Shown here one piece after another: positions 35,270-48,223 of a DNA stretch of 64,000 nucleotides. The stretch is from assembly GCA_035048495.1 (NCBI GenBank), contig CM068553.1, positions 26,250,978 through 26,314,977 on the forward strand. Reading direction: 5' to 3'. The number at the start of each line of letters is the position of its first letter. Position 1 is the first letter of the stretch. This DNA comes from Euptelea pleiosperma. Its lineage: Eukaryota > Streptophyta > Magnoliopsida > Ranunculales > Eupteleaceae. The notes below the pieces were generated by a model. The model saw only the letters and a program-made list of their open reading frames with translations, was not told the origin of the DNA and ran no database searches. The position numbers were made by a program, and so were the translations under genes.

Positions 35270-36520
35270 TGTGGGGGAAAAATATCTGATCTAACCTACA
35301 CAATCTTCGAGGTCAGACGATTCGGTTTTTGGTGATGATCGGACGATTCTGATGCTCCAGGATGAAACTACTTTCTCCTCTGCGAAGGATAGGATGATCT
35401 CCAGATGAGATTTGGTTGTACCTGTTGACAAGGCTCCGACGCTCAAGTCAGCTTTAGGAAATGTAACAGGTTTTAGAAAATTAGTAAAAAGGTTTCAGAG
35501 TTTAGGCTATCTGGATCTGAAGAGCAAGATCCTCTTCTCAGTCCTGATGGTCTCATATTTATAACCTTAGAACTGGCATGACTCACCTTCCACATGTCTA
35601 GTCATTATCAGTCAACGATGACTCAGATGGATTCTGTTATAAAACAGAATCTTATGGTTATATCTTGACTTCCTTGATTCGGTTATACCTGAAATAACTG
35701 GAGCGACACTGAGGTGGCATCCTTTGTGTCAGGTATTCGGATAAGGGGATGTCGAATTCGTGATAATTCAACTAGCTGCCACGTGGCCATTATTCATTAG
35801 TCAAGAAATCGATTGTGTTCAGAATACTTACCTTGTACATAAGAGATTCTGCCACGTAAGTCGTTTGACCTTATCTGGCTTTGCCGGGATGAGATTGAAA
35901 TAGATCCCGTCAAGCCCGTTGATCTTGTCGGGATGAGATTGAAATAGATCCCGTCAAGCCCGTTGATCTTATCGGGATGAGATTGAAATAGATCCCGTCA
36001 AGCCCGTTGATCTTATCGGGATGAGATTGAAATAGATCCCGTCAAGCCTGTTGATCTTGTCGGGATGAGATTGAAATAGATCCCGTCAAGGCCATTGATC
36101 TTGTCGGGACACAGTCATCCAACAAATCATAGGACCTTGCCGGGGTGATATCGAAATAGATCCCGGCAAGTAAGTCTGTTGGTCTTGTCGGGATGATATT
36201 GAAATAGACCCCGGCAACCGAATTGTCAACAATGATTGTGTCGGGCAAGATTGAATGCTTCCCGACATATTCAAGGCTGAGACGTTAATGCATTCTGTTA
36301 GCATCACCTCTATGTGTCGATCATTCCATCATGACACATGGCATTTCCAATTAATGGAAGGTATGCGACACGATGGGCAGTTTTAATGGCTCCCGATGAT
36401 GACTCCGGCGCATTTAATTTCGCGTGCTGTCTATTAACACGTGTCATCTATTTGAATCCGCACGTGTTGAGCCAGGAACACGCGTCAATATTTGACTTGC
36501 TGGAAAATACGGCAACCACA
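35270..36520 (-). mobile_element. Solo gypsy LTR, TSD CCCCT, inserted in gypsy protease
   Basis: A 1251-bp LTR (plus-strand ends TGTGGGGGAAAAA and GGCAACCACA) is flanked by CCCCT at 35265-35269 and 36521-36525. Removing it with one CCCCT rejoins the host protease frame without shift. Its left terminus matches that of the host element's own LTR at 38390 (TGTGGGGG...CACAC..CTTC..GAGGT), so it belongs to the same family and reads leftward. It carries the 44-bp repeat array at 35886-36105. No internal domain remains, so it is a solo LTR from LTR-LTR recombination. Confidence 0.88.
35886..36105 (-). repeat. Five 44-bp tandem repeats, each a hairpin
   Basis: Five consecutive 44-bp units start at 35886, 35930, 35974, 36018 and 36062 with GGGATGAGATTGAAATAGAT. 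Two diverged units follow near 36136 and 36189. In each unit CTTGTCGGGAT and ATCCCGTCAAG are inverted with one mismatch around a 13-base loop. The array lies in the body of the solo LTR. Similar direct repeats in LTRs often act as enhancer-like elements, but that is inference. Confidence 0.9.
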
Positions 36521-38389
36521 CCCCTACAAACAAGATCTCAGCTAAATTGTTGGGATCTACTAGGATGCGTCGCACTTCATGAGTTCTAACTGGGAGGGTT
36601 AAAATGAGCGCGTCCTCGTGAGGATGCTCAACTCCATCCAAACCTCGTTATGAGAAAATGATGGTAGATTCCATGCTTACTTCCATGATCGATCCGCTGG
36701 TTCAATGAGTCTTGGCACTTGGACCAAGTGGTATACCTCATTTGCTTCTTCAAACTTCCGAATCTTAGCTCGCTCATCTCTCTCTTGCTCTTTTCGGGAA
36801 AGTCTATGAATCCCGCCATGTATGACATCGATGATCATTCCATGCCGTGGAGGCACATTATGGTTGTGTGTTGGTGGTACATCTGCCCTTGGCGCGGCTT
36901 GTGGTCCATGTACTCCATCCTGAGCTATGAACTGTTTCAAGTAGCCTTGCTCAATCAGATCTTGAACACGGTGAGGATCCAACACTTGTCTATGTCGTGG
37001 CCGTGATCTTTGTGAAAATCACAGAACATGCTCCTATCTCTGGTGTCTTTGGTCTCCTGATTCATGGGTAGCGGCCATCATAAGTATTTTCACCTTTGAT
37101 AAGTTTGAGTACCTGGCTGAGAGGGGTATTCAGAGGAGTGAACTCTCTCTGATCCCCCATTCTGACAGCTCCCAACGGTCAATTCTGCATCTCCTTTGTA
37201 CTTCTGCTTTCCCCTTTCTTTGTTTTCGTTTCTCTTGGAGAATCAGACACTTCGTGAATAGCTACGGCTGACTTTTGTCCTTGTCGGACGATGTCGTCCT
37301 CCAATAACTTTGCATATGTTTCTACTCTTTTGAACAATGCCTCTATGTCTATTGGTTGGTTCTTGGTGAGAGACCGGTAAAGGTCGGATGTAACAGAGAT
37401 GGATTTCATGTAGGCAGTGATAGCGTGCTTATCGCCGCACTGTTCCAGTGTCATCATCATTGCTCGGAACATTTTAGTGAACTCTCTAACTGTTTCATTT
37501 GGGTATTTCCGGATATCGAAGAGCACATCAACATCCTTTCTATAGAGCTTGTTACAAGACTAGGTGATGAACCTGGTACTCAGATCTGGGAAGTCATGGA
37601 TAGATCTTGGAGACAACTGGTAGAACCAGATGAGAGCCCCCTCACTTAGAGTTGAGGGAAACATCCAGCAAAATAGCCAGTCATCAAACTACCACATGGT
37701 CATTATTTTCCTAAAACGCAACACGTGGTTGACTAGATCTGAGGTCCCTGCATAGGTAGGAAACTTTGGATATGAAAATAAGGTCGGGGATTTGTATTTC
37801 TGGATTTCTTCAACAAAATGTGAGTCTCTGGATATGCTGGTGGCAATAGCCGTCATTTTCTCAACTAGAGTTCTTTCTTGCCTAGTAGCTCGGCTACCAA
37901 ATTCGCTATCTGCCCCTGTGTTATGGTCTCTGATGATTCGGTGCTTCCGCTGTAGTAACTTGGATCTCGTTCAGAGTCCATGCCATGGGCAGTGCATTCA
38001 GTCCTTTGCGCTTGAATCTGGGGTTTCGGAGGTCGGACTCCTTTGAGTTGGAGCTGTGGGGATGACTCTTCATCGCATTGCGATGTTTCTTTGGCTGTCT
38101 TTTGCCATTGTTATCCGAAGCGTAGTCCACATTAATAGATTACTTTTCCAACTGACGCATGAGTTTGTCGTTCTCTTTCTGGAGTTGTGTGATCTCCTAT
38201 TGTTAAGCTTCTTGCACATTTTTTACTCTTCTTCTTTCGGTAAGGGTATCTCGCAAATCCGCATTCTGGTCCACGGCCTGCCTTCTACGTGCACTGGTTT
38301 TCCATGTAACCACCATGGTTCAGAGCATTGTGGCCTCCTTCGTTGTTATGAGAATCTTCTCATCGCTTTCCATAGACAACGCCAAAAGA

Positions 38390-38745
38390 TGTGGGGGTAA
38401 AATCTGGGATCTCGCCCACACACTTCTTGAGGTGACACGTGCTCTAATCTAGGTAGGTAAGGCTATAAATGCTTTAATATAATGACATGACATATTCATA
38501 GTAACATTTTTGTAGATTTGGAACTGATGACGACTCCCACAAAGAAAACTCCCACAAGGATGAAGACTATTGCCAACATGAGGATGGCGGTAGAAGGTTT
38601 ACTGAGCCTCAAGACTTCCGCTCTGCAACTCCCCTTTGTTGTAGAATCATTGTCGATGATGAAGATCTCTTCCTTCCGGAGCGATGGGGTGGTGTACCTG
38701 CAAAAAGCACTCCGACACTCAAGTTAGAAAATGCATATCCACGGC
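38390..38745 (-). mobile_element. Gypsy 5' LTR, partial
   Basis: Begins TGTGGGGGTAAAATCTGG on the plus strand, homologous to the left end of the solo LTR at 35270. It contains the CTCCGACACTCAAGT block near 38709, shared with 35440. It adjoins the PBS at 38370-38384, so it is the 3' end of the 5' LTR of the leftward-reading gypsy element. The rest of the LTR is replaced by other LTR-like sequence near 38750. Confidence 0.65.
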
Positions 38746-38779
38746 AGATCATGAACTTCCCTTTTAATTATCACGATAT

Positions 38780-40681
38780 GTCCTATTGGGGGGGTGAATA
38801 GGACCATTTATAATTTCTCTACGGATTATAGTTGGATTTAAATTTAATGATCACACAAGGCGAAAAAAGATCAATCGACCAAATTTTAAATCATCCACAG
38901 AGAAAAGAGATAGGTAAATCTGAGATAAGATATGCAAACAATAACAATCACACGAGACAAAGATTTACAGTGATTCGGTGACTCCACACCTACATCCACT
39001 GTCCAATACTCAACAAGAGTAATATTATATTATTTCAATCATGCATTACAACATATCCAATTGAAATAAATAATCAAACAATTAAGATAAACATTAGTCT
39101 CAACTAACAAGAATCACTTCCCGCTCACCTAGAGAGTCAGCTTAGGTCAGTAGACTTTTAGAGAAGCAGTCTTCTCACGGATCCACAACTAATTCTATTC
39201 GAGAATCACTTCTCGATCCACCTATAGAGTGAAATTAGGCCCGTAGCATTTTTAGAGAAAAAGATTTCTAAAGGATTTCACAATCTTCAACTTATTCTAT
39301 TCAAGAATCACTTCTCGATCCGCCTAGAGAGTCAAATTAGACCCGTAATATTTTAGAGAAATAGATTTCTCAAGGATTCCATAATCATCAACTCAATTTA
39401 ATGAATAAAAACCCATCCACCAATCTCAGATATCCAATTTTGATAAATTTGAATTCTATCTAAAAGGTTTGTTCATAGAGACACTTAAATTTCGATGAAT
39501 TAGATAAAATGGAGAATCCTCAGAGAAGAATCATCACAGAGATACTTTGTTTGATAGACTACAATCTGTGTGATTCCTGCAATCATCTTCTTCTAAAGAT
39601 TTCACAATCTTCAACTTATTCTATTCGAGAATCAAGAATCACACAGATTGTAGTCTATCAAACAAATAGATAACAAGATACAATAGGTTTGCTCAGGTGA
39701 AGCTCTCTCAAATTCCAAATTCTTAGACTCAAAAGATGTTAATCAAAGAATGGGAGTCCAAGAGATAGCTTGATTGGTGTTGACTACTGATGGATTTAGT
39801 CTTTAATATATAAGGTTATTCCCAAACAATAGAAACGGACCTAAAAGAGTCATTTGAATGGCTTTAGTGCGCCAAAATACGCGCAAAAGACAAAGTCAAA
39901 ATGAGATCCAGTAAATGAGGGATTGACCGCACATTTTAACCAGTCGACCGGTCAGTAACAGTAATCTGAAGGGGCGGTGGGCTGCACAATTTGGCCGATC
40001 GACCACTCAGAGTTAGAAGACTTCAATCGACCACTCAAAATGTCCGATTGGCAAGTTTGCTGAACCCTTCAGTAATTTAATAAAAAAATCACCAAAACTT
40101 ATCCTATGAGACTAGGATAGCCTTGAAACAATTAGGACTAAGTGCAAAGGATATCTAGGGTCATAGAGAGCCGCTAGCAACGCGCGGTGATCCCTTAGAT
40201 GTACTTGAGTAATATCAACACGAGATTCTGATAGTTGAACGTTCGTTGAGTGATAACGTATGTTGAATATCTACTTCAAATCTTCGTGCTTGAGCTTGAC
40301 TTTGTCTTCAGGTGAGCTTTAACACTTGGGTTTGTTTTCTTCAGCTTTTGTTCTTCTTTGATTTGTTGATGAAGTCCACTTGATCGTTGACACTTTAGTC
40401 TTCAGAGAACTTCTAACTAGCGAGATAAATTATAGAAGAACCAAGAGTTCCTGGATTGACAACAAAGATTTTTCAAATCACTCGTAGGGATAGTAAGAAA
40501 AGAAATAGAAGAGGTTTGATGCTCTTCCCTTTGGCTTCTCAAGGTTGATTTGGGTTGTTCTTGAGTTGGATCAAATGAGAGGGAGAAAGGGTTTGAGTAA
40601 TCTTGATCTCTTCACTTTTTGGGCTATTTTCTCTTAGGGTCCAAACCTCCTCTAATTGAGGACTGGTCTTCTATTTATAGG
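38780..40681 (-). mobile_element. LTR-like sequence with GGGGGGGTGAATAGG hallmark
   Basis: No coding sequence. Starts at CCTATTGGGGGGGTGAATAGG, a mark shared with 48238 and (reverse-complemented) 52975-53010. It also has a CACCTACATCCACT block whose reverse complement (AGTGGATGTAGGTG) is near 52830 in the SIRE-like LTR. Orientation is therefore minus. A paired GACCG motif lies at 39925 and 39946. The sequence continues after the large solo LTR at 44061. Internal duplications are visible around 39180-39640. Confidence 0.5.
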
Positions 40682-40686
40682 CCACC

Positions 40687-43600
40687 TGTCACGCCCCGAT
40701 TCTGAATACCCAGATATAACCCAAAAATTCGTGGGTCGACCAGTACCCGAACCTAGAGATGATCTATGAACGTCCCCTAGTGGTCCAATTTGGTCAATTA
40801 GACTACTAAGGTTCATTCGAAAATCAAATAAGGTCAAACAAGTCTAGGTGCGGAAACAACTTAGAATAATCCTAAACGATCGTCCAATTATTAAATTAAG
40901 TATGTTGATCAACTAAGTTGTTCTACAATCTACGTGAAGTTCATTATGAATTAATTAGATAGATTTAATTTTCTTAAGTCACGTCTAGGGTAACCTACTA
41001 AGTCCATACGGTCTAGGTACGAGTCGACCTAGTTAACTCGGTCAGGTCTCAAAATTTGGCTAAGGAAAAATAGTCAAATTTGACTAAGTCTAAACAGGGC
41101 AGCAATGCGCTGTTTTGACTATATCTCATTCATTATTAAGAATCTGTGAACGGGCCATATATTTTCGGAAAGGTCTCGCATAATCTACAATTACTCCTTC
41201 TGTACAAATCTGAAAAAGAATCAACTTCCCTTCCGAAATCGCTACACAACATAGAACCTAAACTTAGGATTTTTTGATATATTGTTGGTGTTTCGATCAT
41301 AACTTTTAACACAGGTCAAATCTGCAAAAACCGTAAAGATTTTTGGAAAGCTAACTTGAAGCTGTTCGAAACATTCTTCTGGCCCAAAGTCTAGAACGGT
41401 CATCTACATATCCTAAATCAGACTGCAAATCAGAACTTTAAATCTAGCAGATTCGAGATATGTTCAGTATTTCGATCATAACTTTTATTCCAATCGAATG
41501 ACCGACTTCTAGAAACTGTTCCAGAAAGCTACCTCAAAGGGCTTCAAAAAGTCCCCATTCAGAAACTAATTTCTGACATCTAGGTATCGAAAAATGCACC
41601 ACAAGACAAAACTACTTACTGTCTCATGTTACATTTTGGTGACCAAGTCTTTTGGAAATCGATACGTGTAACGGTCCAAATGGGATTGTACTAAGACGTT
41701 CATTTTATTGTTTAACACATGCTTATAATCATCAAAAAGATAATGAAGAATCATATCATAAATTCAATTAAATCATGTTCACAATAACTTAAACATGTTA
41801 TAAAATAAAATAAGGACAAACCCTCAAAAATCAAGCTAGAACAAGCTTGTTTTAATTTTAAATAACCAAAACGTGTAAAGGTGTCCAAAATGAGTCTAAG
41901 GCTATCTATCCCTCTTTCGTGTAAACTTCATCCTCGTCACAAAATTCATGGTGTAGATCCTCCAAATCTAGATCTATCCTGTCGTCCGAGTCTTTATAGA
42001 CATCGTCGGTCAAATCTGAAAAATGTATCAGCAAACGCCGTGAGTCCAAAATGACTCAGTGTACCACGAGTAGTCCGACATGTATTTTATAATGCCATAA
42101 TAATTTATCATGCTAAACACATGTTAAATAATTTAAATCATGAATAAAGATAAATAAGTTGGTAACATGCACAATAGATGCACTCACCCCCATTCACTCA
42201 AACCACACACGGGTCTCCAATTCCTTTCCTACCATGGGGAGATCGATTACACGAGGGCCCTTCTGCAGAAAATATAAAGTTTGTGGTCTTGCACCCTAGG
42301 GCTCCAAGCCCTTCTTAATTTTAGATAATCAACCACATGGGGTCTCCATCTCTTTCCCTCCCAAGATGCTCGATGAAAAAATGAGGCCATAGGCTATCAT
42401 AATACTCCAAAGGATATATAAATCTATCAAATTAATAACATCGAGATTCTCCATAGGGTAGGGCCGTAAGGTTCATTGTGGAAACCCATCATGACCAAAT
42501 TCCTCCAATCATGCTAAAAAATATCATCTCATCATCATGTTCCATTAAAAGCAATAATCACATATGCTCAACATCACTCAAATATCATGAAAAATAGATA
42601 ATTTAAACATATACATCACATAGATAAATAATTATGAAATGATAAAATAGACATGGTTAGAACTACTCACGGTTATCACACACCTTTTTGGTTCTCTTTA
42701 CTGAAAAATGAAAATTTTCTCCAAATTTGAAAGTGGTCGGATTGGACTCTCCGATCCTCGGAGTATGTTGTTCTACTCGGTGTCCCATTCAATTCTCCCT
42801 TATACCTCGAGTTCGATCGGAGTTCGAATGAAGACTTAATCGAAGCTCTCTCACTTTTTTAATGGAGTTTAGTGATAGATTTTTAATGAAAGCTTAAAGA
42901 GATAAAAGGGAAAAGAGTTGATGAGAAATGAAAATATTTTGAAAACTACAATGGGCTCTAAAAAGATTTGCTATTAGAACTTTATTGGGTTGCCTTGTTT
43001 AAATAATACAAAGGAGAGAAGATTTGAAATTTGAAATGGAAGAGTATCTCTCAAGTTGTTGAGCAACAAATGGGGAAATGGTGAAATTCGTAGCTCTCAA
43101 AGGGGTGACTTTTCAACCCTCTAAAAATCATATTTTAAATTACTAATGGGTTAAAAATGGGTGTAAGGCCTATAGATATCAACTGAGCTTCAATTAAGGT
43201 TATTCTTAAGCCCAAAAGGCCTTTAAATTGACCTTACGGGCCCACCCAACAATTATAACTTAATTAATTATGCAATTACATGTATTAATAATTAAAATAG
43301 TTATTAATTACAATTATGATATATTCCCTCAAAATGTGATGGTTTGATATTATTAATATATATGACCATTAAACTATACATTATAATATATTAATACACA
43401 ACAATCATTTATTAATTCATATCAATCACATCATATAATTTAAAAGTTCATAATTAATAAGATGTTGACACTTGTCACATACCTAAAATTTAAATAAAAG
43501 ATTCTAATACACAAAATTTCAGCAGTTGGTCAAAGTTTCGAAAAAGGGTCAACCTCTCGTCGGATTGACTCGAAACTTATTCTGTGGGTCCCGTACTCAT

Positions 43601-44055
43601 TTCAAATTTATAAAAAAATAAATTTTAATATTTTAAGTATAAAATGGTGGAAAATTCAAAAATTACAAAAATACATTTTTTTAACAAAAATGTTCGTTAC
43701 AGTTTAAAGTCCCTTTACAAGGTCTATAAGCCCTAAGACGTTGGTCCCACATAAAATTTAGCCTAAAAATAAGGAAAATAAAGTTTGTCATGTTATTAGA
43801 TATTTAGGATCTATATAAGTATACAATCGTGCCGGAACTGTCCATTCGTCGATCGGAGGTCGAATAAATTTTTTAAGAGTTTTAGTCTACTCTTGCGAGT
43901 CCCACAAAATCCTAATTTTTGAAGTTATTAGAATGCAACTAAAATTGATACACATGTTCATACATGATATCTAAACATAAATATAGCAACAGAAGTCTAA
44001 ATATTTTTTTGTGAAATAACCATAATACCCTAGAACGAAAGTTCGGGGTATTACA
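40687..44055 (-). mobile_element. 3.37-kb solo LTR, TSD CCACC
   Basis: On the minus strand it starts TGTAATACCCCGAAC and ends CGGGGCGTGACA, the terminal wording of long LTRs of plant chromovirus (Tekay/Del-type) gypsy elements. It is flanked by CCACC at 40682-40686 and 44056-44060. No coding sequence, PBS-internal region or second LTR is present over 3369 bp, so it is best read as a solo LTR. It interrupts another LTR-like repeat whose two halves are contiguous if it is removed. Confidence 0.8.
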
Positions 44056-44060
44056 CCACC

Positions 44061-44800
44061 GATCGGCCTTCTCGGGGATATTCCATTCTACGAAGGAGAT
44101 TCTCTCCGACTCTTGTTTGGCCCGTCTAATGGCTTCTTTGCTCAAATCTAAGGTAAACCCTCACTGGCCAAGGCTCGACATTTTGCGATTCGCTCGATGG
44201 TTGTGTTGTTTACCTGGTGATGCGTGGAACTGTTGGGTGACCCCCAGGACACCCGGTGGTCAAAGAACGTTTAGTGCCCGTAGACCGTCTGGTGGCTATA
44301 GGCCGTGTAAAGAATATTTTCATATTCTAGTTTGGCGAATATTCCTTTGACATAAAACATACTTATAACTGTTCCTACGAACATTAGTGTGGCGTTGAGG
44401 ATGTCATGGTACGCATACTTCTCTAACTACATAAAGACTAAAAGACGAAGATTAAAAGAATTAGACGGTTGACGACATGAGTCATCTGAGTAATTGCTCT
44501 TTGTCTGTTAAAGATCGTATTTGCTCACTTAGGAGGATAAGTGACTTAGTGGCTATAGGAATAGTACTTTAGATTGGACCTTCTGATACAATCGATTTGA
44601 CCATACAGAACATAACTTTCCAAGAATACAATCGATTGGACCTTGAGTACAATCGATTGGACCATCGAACAGAAAACCCATTCGGACAATACAATCGATT
44701 GGACCTAGTGTACAATCAATTGGTCCACTTAGAAATAGTCTAATTTCAGATCCAGTTTCTAGTTCCCAATACCCCATTACTTGCACGACTGAAACAAGGT
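44061..44800 (-). mobile_element. LTR-like continuation with repeated CAATCGATTGG motif
   Basis: Right-hand part of the repeat split by the 3.37-kb solo LTR. Five copies of TACAATCGATT-GG-type motif start at 44587, 44627, 44648, 44690 and 44711, spaced by about 21 or twice 21 bases. No coding sequence. The outer limit of the repeat is not defined. Confidence 0.45.
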
Positions 44801-46104
44801 TTTTCCGGTCGTTGGCACGGATAGCCCTTAAATCAATATTATTTTTCCGATTATTTAATTCTGCAAAAATTTATTTCTTGATCGAACAGGGTAAGTCAGA
44901 TGTTGAATCCGCACTCAGGTTAGAGAAGTAACATTAAAGAAAACAAGCAAGGAAATAATAAAAATGGTGGAGAGATGAGAACAGTGGAAAATGATTTTTA
45001 AAATATTTTTTTATAGGAGGGGAATTATCTACAACATTAGTAAAAGAAAATAAATATGCAATAACAAAATAAAATGCTGAAATAAACTTCATTTATTAAA
45101 AAAAACTATAACTTACAATGCTTGAATTAAAAATGCTTAAAGAAATAAAGCTAATAAAAACTTAACTAGAAAGCAATAAAAGAAGAGATTAGAGAGAGAA
45201 AGAGATAGAGAATGAGAAGAGGAGAGCAAGCCATGGTTCTTGGACCTTCGTTGAGAAGAAGATGATGGAGCCATTCGATGGAAAAGGAAAGGCAGAGACG
45301 TGGATTTTTTTATTTTTATTTTAGTTTTTTTTTTCTTTTGTGCCAACGGAGAAGGTAAGAAAGAGATGAGAATTAGAGGGGGGAACCTAATGGGAATAAG
45401 CCATGAGTGGCCTTTTATAGGGAGAGAGTGTCATTTGTGGGTTAATGCCCATCCATCTTTTTAAAAATATTTTTATTCCAAAAACTATCTTTGCAATTTT
45501 AAGATCACCTTTTATTGCTTTTTGGAAAGTTTCATTAGAAATAAAATTTCTTTTTTGTAAGAAATTTTATTTTTCTTCAAAGTTTTGGACTTTTCTTGTA
45601 AAGAAAATATTTTTACCATGTTTCAAGCTTGTGAATTTCTAAAACCACATGTCAACTCTCTTATGTAAAGGTAAACATTCTTTTTATGAAAGAAAATTCT
45701 TTTAAAATCAAAACTAATTATATCTTTCCAAAATCTTTTTAAATCCGAGATAAAATCTTTATGTTTTGAAAAATCAACATTTCTAATGCATTTATGATCT
45801 AGACCATCATTTTGGTGGACCATTGATGGACACACCACCCATGCATGCTAAAATCACTTTTTCTTGGACAACCGTTTATCTTGTAGATCGTGTGGCGGTC
45901 GCATGGTGAATGAGTGTGATGATGGGAATTTAGTGGTTGATCGAATGGATGAGCGGGTGGATGATCGGATGGTGAAGATGTTGGTGAGAGATGGGTCATG
46001 ATGATCAGCCAAGGTGGGCCGTGGGATAGAGTGATGGCGATGGAAGAGAGGATCGGATGGTTAAGATTGAAATGAGAGACGGTTTAGAGAGGGGAAAGAA
46101 AAAT
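44801..46104. other. Non-coding DNA
   Basis: No gene is recognised. The stretch is AT-rich, with a repeated GATGGATGAGCGGGTGGATG-like block near 45940-45990. Confidence 0.4.
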
Positions 46105-46170
46105 ACTAACGAAGGGTCTTGAACCCTGGTCTCTTGGTCTTTTGCAAGCTTCACCAACTGAACAAGCCTT
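46105..46170 (-). other. tRNA-like / SINE-like A and B boxes
   Basis: The minus strand holds an A-box-like TTCAGTTGGTGAAG and, about 30 bases on, GGTTCAAGACCC, a perfect B-box core (GGTTCAANNCC). A T-run follows. At about 64 nt it is too short for a functional tRNA and no acceptor stem closes. It is best seen as the head of a tRNA-derived SINE or a tRNA-like remnant. Confidence 0.35.
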
Positions 46171-47399
46171 CATCTTGTGTTAGTTGTTTAGGCTTTAATC
46201 TCCTTAGTCTTTTCTCTCGTGGCTTGACTTTCCTACTCTATTGGTCATCTCTCTGGTTCTTCAATCCTCTGACTCTGCCCGCATTTGACCTATAGCTTTT
46301 TGTCTTTAGCTTATTGGCTCTTTAGCTTTAGTCATAGGCTCTAGAGGTCAGTTGTGGACCCGCCGCCATCCATAAAAATTGTCCAAATGGTGTCCATGTG
46401 ATAACAGAAGCGCGTAATGAGATTTAATCAAAATGACTTTATATTAGACTATCAGAAATATGTATATTTCATACGAATAGTCGATTTTCATCTAAAGAAT
46501 GTGTTTTACGCAATGGAAGAAATTTTTACGTTGAAAAGTCAACGAAAAGAAAAGTTTTAAGTAGGAGAATGTGACACCACTAAAAGGATAGTGGCTTAAA
46601 ATAAACACTTTTTAGCGAATATCACAACCCCCAACCAGCATATTCCAATCTTTGGCAAGTAGTACATGATAAGTGAGCTCAAAAGGCTTGGCATATGCTG
46701 AAAAGCTTTTTCACATTACTAAGAAAAACTATATTTTGTCAGATTATTTCAGGGATGCAAGATATCATTCACAAATTAGAGCTTAGTCAGTAAAATGTAA
46801 CACGTCTACAAATGGACATTTAAACAAAAGATCACTCAAACTGAGCACATGTGTGTGCTCAACATCATCCTTATCTGGCAGCAACGACTCTCCGATAACC
46901 TCAGAGATTATGTCTCGACCTCAATTCTCACTTGTATATCACTCAGAAGTGAAGCACTTGGAAATTATTTTATTCTTTTCTCTCAAGTTATATGTGAAGA
47001 GATGGATATTTTGAAACTGACAAACATCTCACATATACTATTTCGAAAGGAGAATAATAGAAGATTCAGAAAATCTCATAATTGGAATATCATGTCACTT
47101 AGGAGCATCAGATCAAACTCTATAATTTTTTTTTCCATTCTCCACATTATATGATGGTGCTAACCTAGAATCAAATAGGTCTTGTTTAGGTTGTATTGAG
47201 GCTTAGGATAGGTTTAGAAAATAAGGGTATTCCGAGATTAAAAATTCTTTGCAACTTTTTTCGAGGGTGATGACACCATTTCCTTGACTTTCCTTCTTTC
47301 TTTTTTCCAACAGGTTTTGTCCTTTTGATAATGCTCTATCAGCCTTCTTTTTCAGTTTCTTCTTCATTTCTTTCTTTCTTTCTTTCTTTTCTGCTCATG
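46171..47399. other. Non-coding DNA with CTTT microsatellite
   Basis: No gene is recognised. A (CTTT)n microsatellite lies at about 47368-47391. Open frames are short and without domains. Confidence 0.4.
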
Positions 47400-48223
47400 T
47401 TTCCTTTCAGTTAAATCTATGATAACTAGAAACTTGAAATAAGTAAACATAGAAATGAAAACTCCACTCTCACTATAAAAATCTGTAAAATAACTAAAAA
47501 CTTAAAAAGAAAGAAAATAGAGAATGAAAATAAAACATCTCTTCAAGATGAAATCTCTCAACTAAAACTTATGAACAATGAATTAGAAATAAAAAATGTC
47601 CTAAATAAAAATTATTACTCAAGGTAATTGAAAATTAGAAAATATTATAATTATGGGAAGAGCCTATAATGATAGAAGATGATTAGGATACATTAATTAT
47701 TCATCTACAAACTCTTTCAAAAATTGTCTTCGTAAAAGCAAAAGATAATTCAACTCAAAATAAATAACCCCTTATAAAAGAAAATAATAATTTCATTCAA
47801 AAGAAACAAACTTTTGTAAGAACTACAGATAGAAAATAAACGAACTAAAATAACTTGTCATTATTGTAAGAAAATTGGTCACATGCAATTTAATTGTGAA
47901 AATCTATAAAGAAAAAATAATTTCCTATTGCAACTGTAAACCACCTCGAAAACTTTAAAATTTTGAATAACTGAAATGTTCGTTATAAAAACTATTGAGA
48001 AAAACGTCTTCTGATATGTCTCTTATTTGCTAGTAGTTTTTCTTCCTTTGTTTAAAATCTATCTTGCATTTAGAAGTTTGACTCTGAACTCTTCTGAGGC
48101 TAGATTGGGAGATCCCCTCGAAGAAGTATAGTTAATTTTTGAGGAGTTTGATCAATAGATCGCAACTCTTGGTTCTCCCAAAAGAGAAGAATTCATGCGC
48201 TCTCAGAGTAAAAATTCAAGTAT

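Larger units (their letters stand above)
34372..38389 (-). pseudogene. Tat/Ogre-like gypsy gag-protease-RT remnant
   Basis: A minus-strand gypsy element. From right to left: PBS-like TGGCGTTGTCTATGG (38370-38384), gag N-terminal Lys/Ser-rich part (37921-38130), gag core RKYPNETVREFTKMFRAMMM with LFKRVETYAKLLE (37179-37526), and RVQDLIEQGYLKQF (about 36900-36980). Next come the protease-region HEDALILTLPVRTHEVRRILV (36520-36640) and, beyond an inserted solo LTR, LDTPSPYNAILGRGWIHEMKAVPS (about 35040-35120). The beginning of RT (DMAGINLEISCHKLSV, 34520-34570) is last. It is truncated at about 34372, before the RT catalytic core. The usual protease DGGSS is changed to DPNNL, so it is inactive. 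Confidence 0.8.

Noticed and set aside
35886..36248. CRISPR-like array of 44-bp repeats
   Set aside because: Units are contiguous without spacers, lie within a plant LTR and in a eukaryotic genome; it is a minisatellite.
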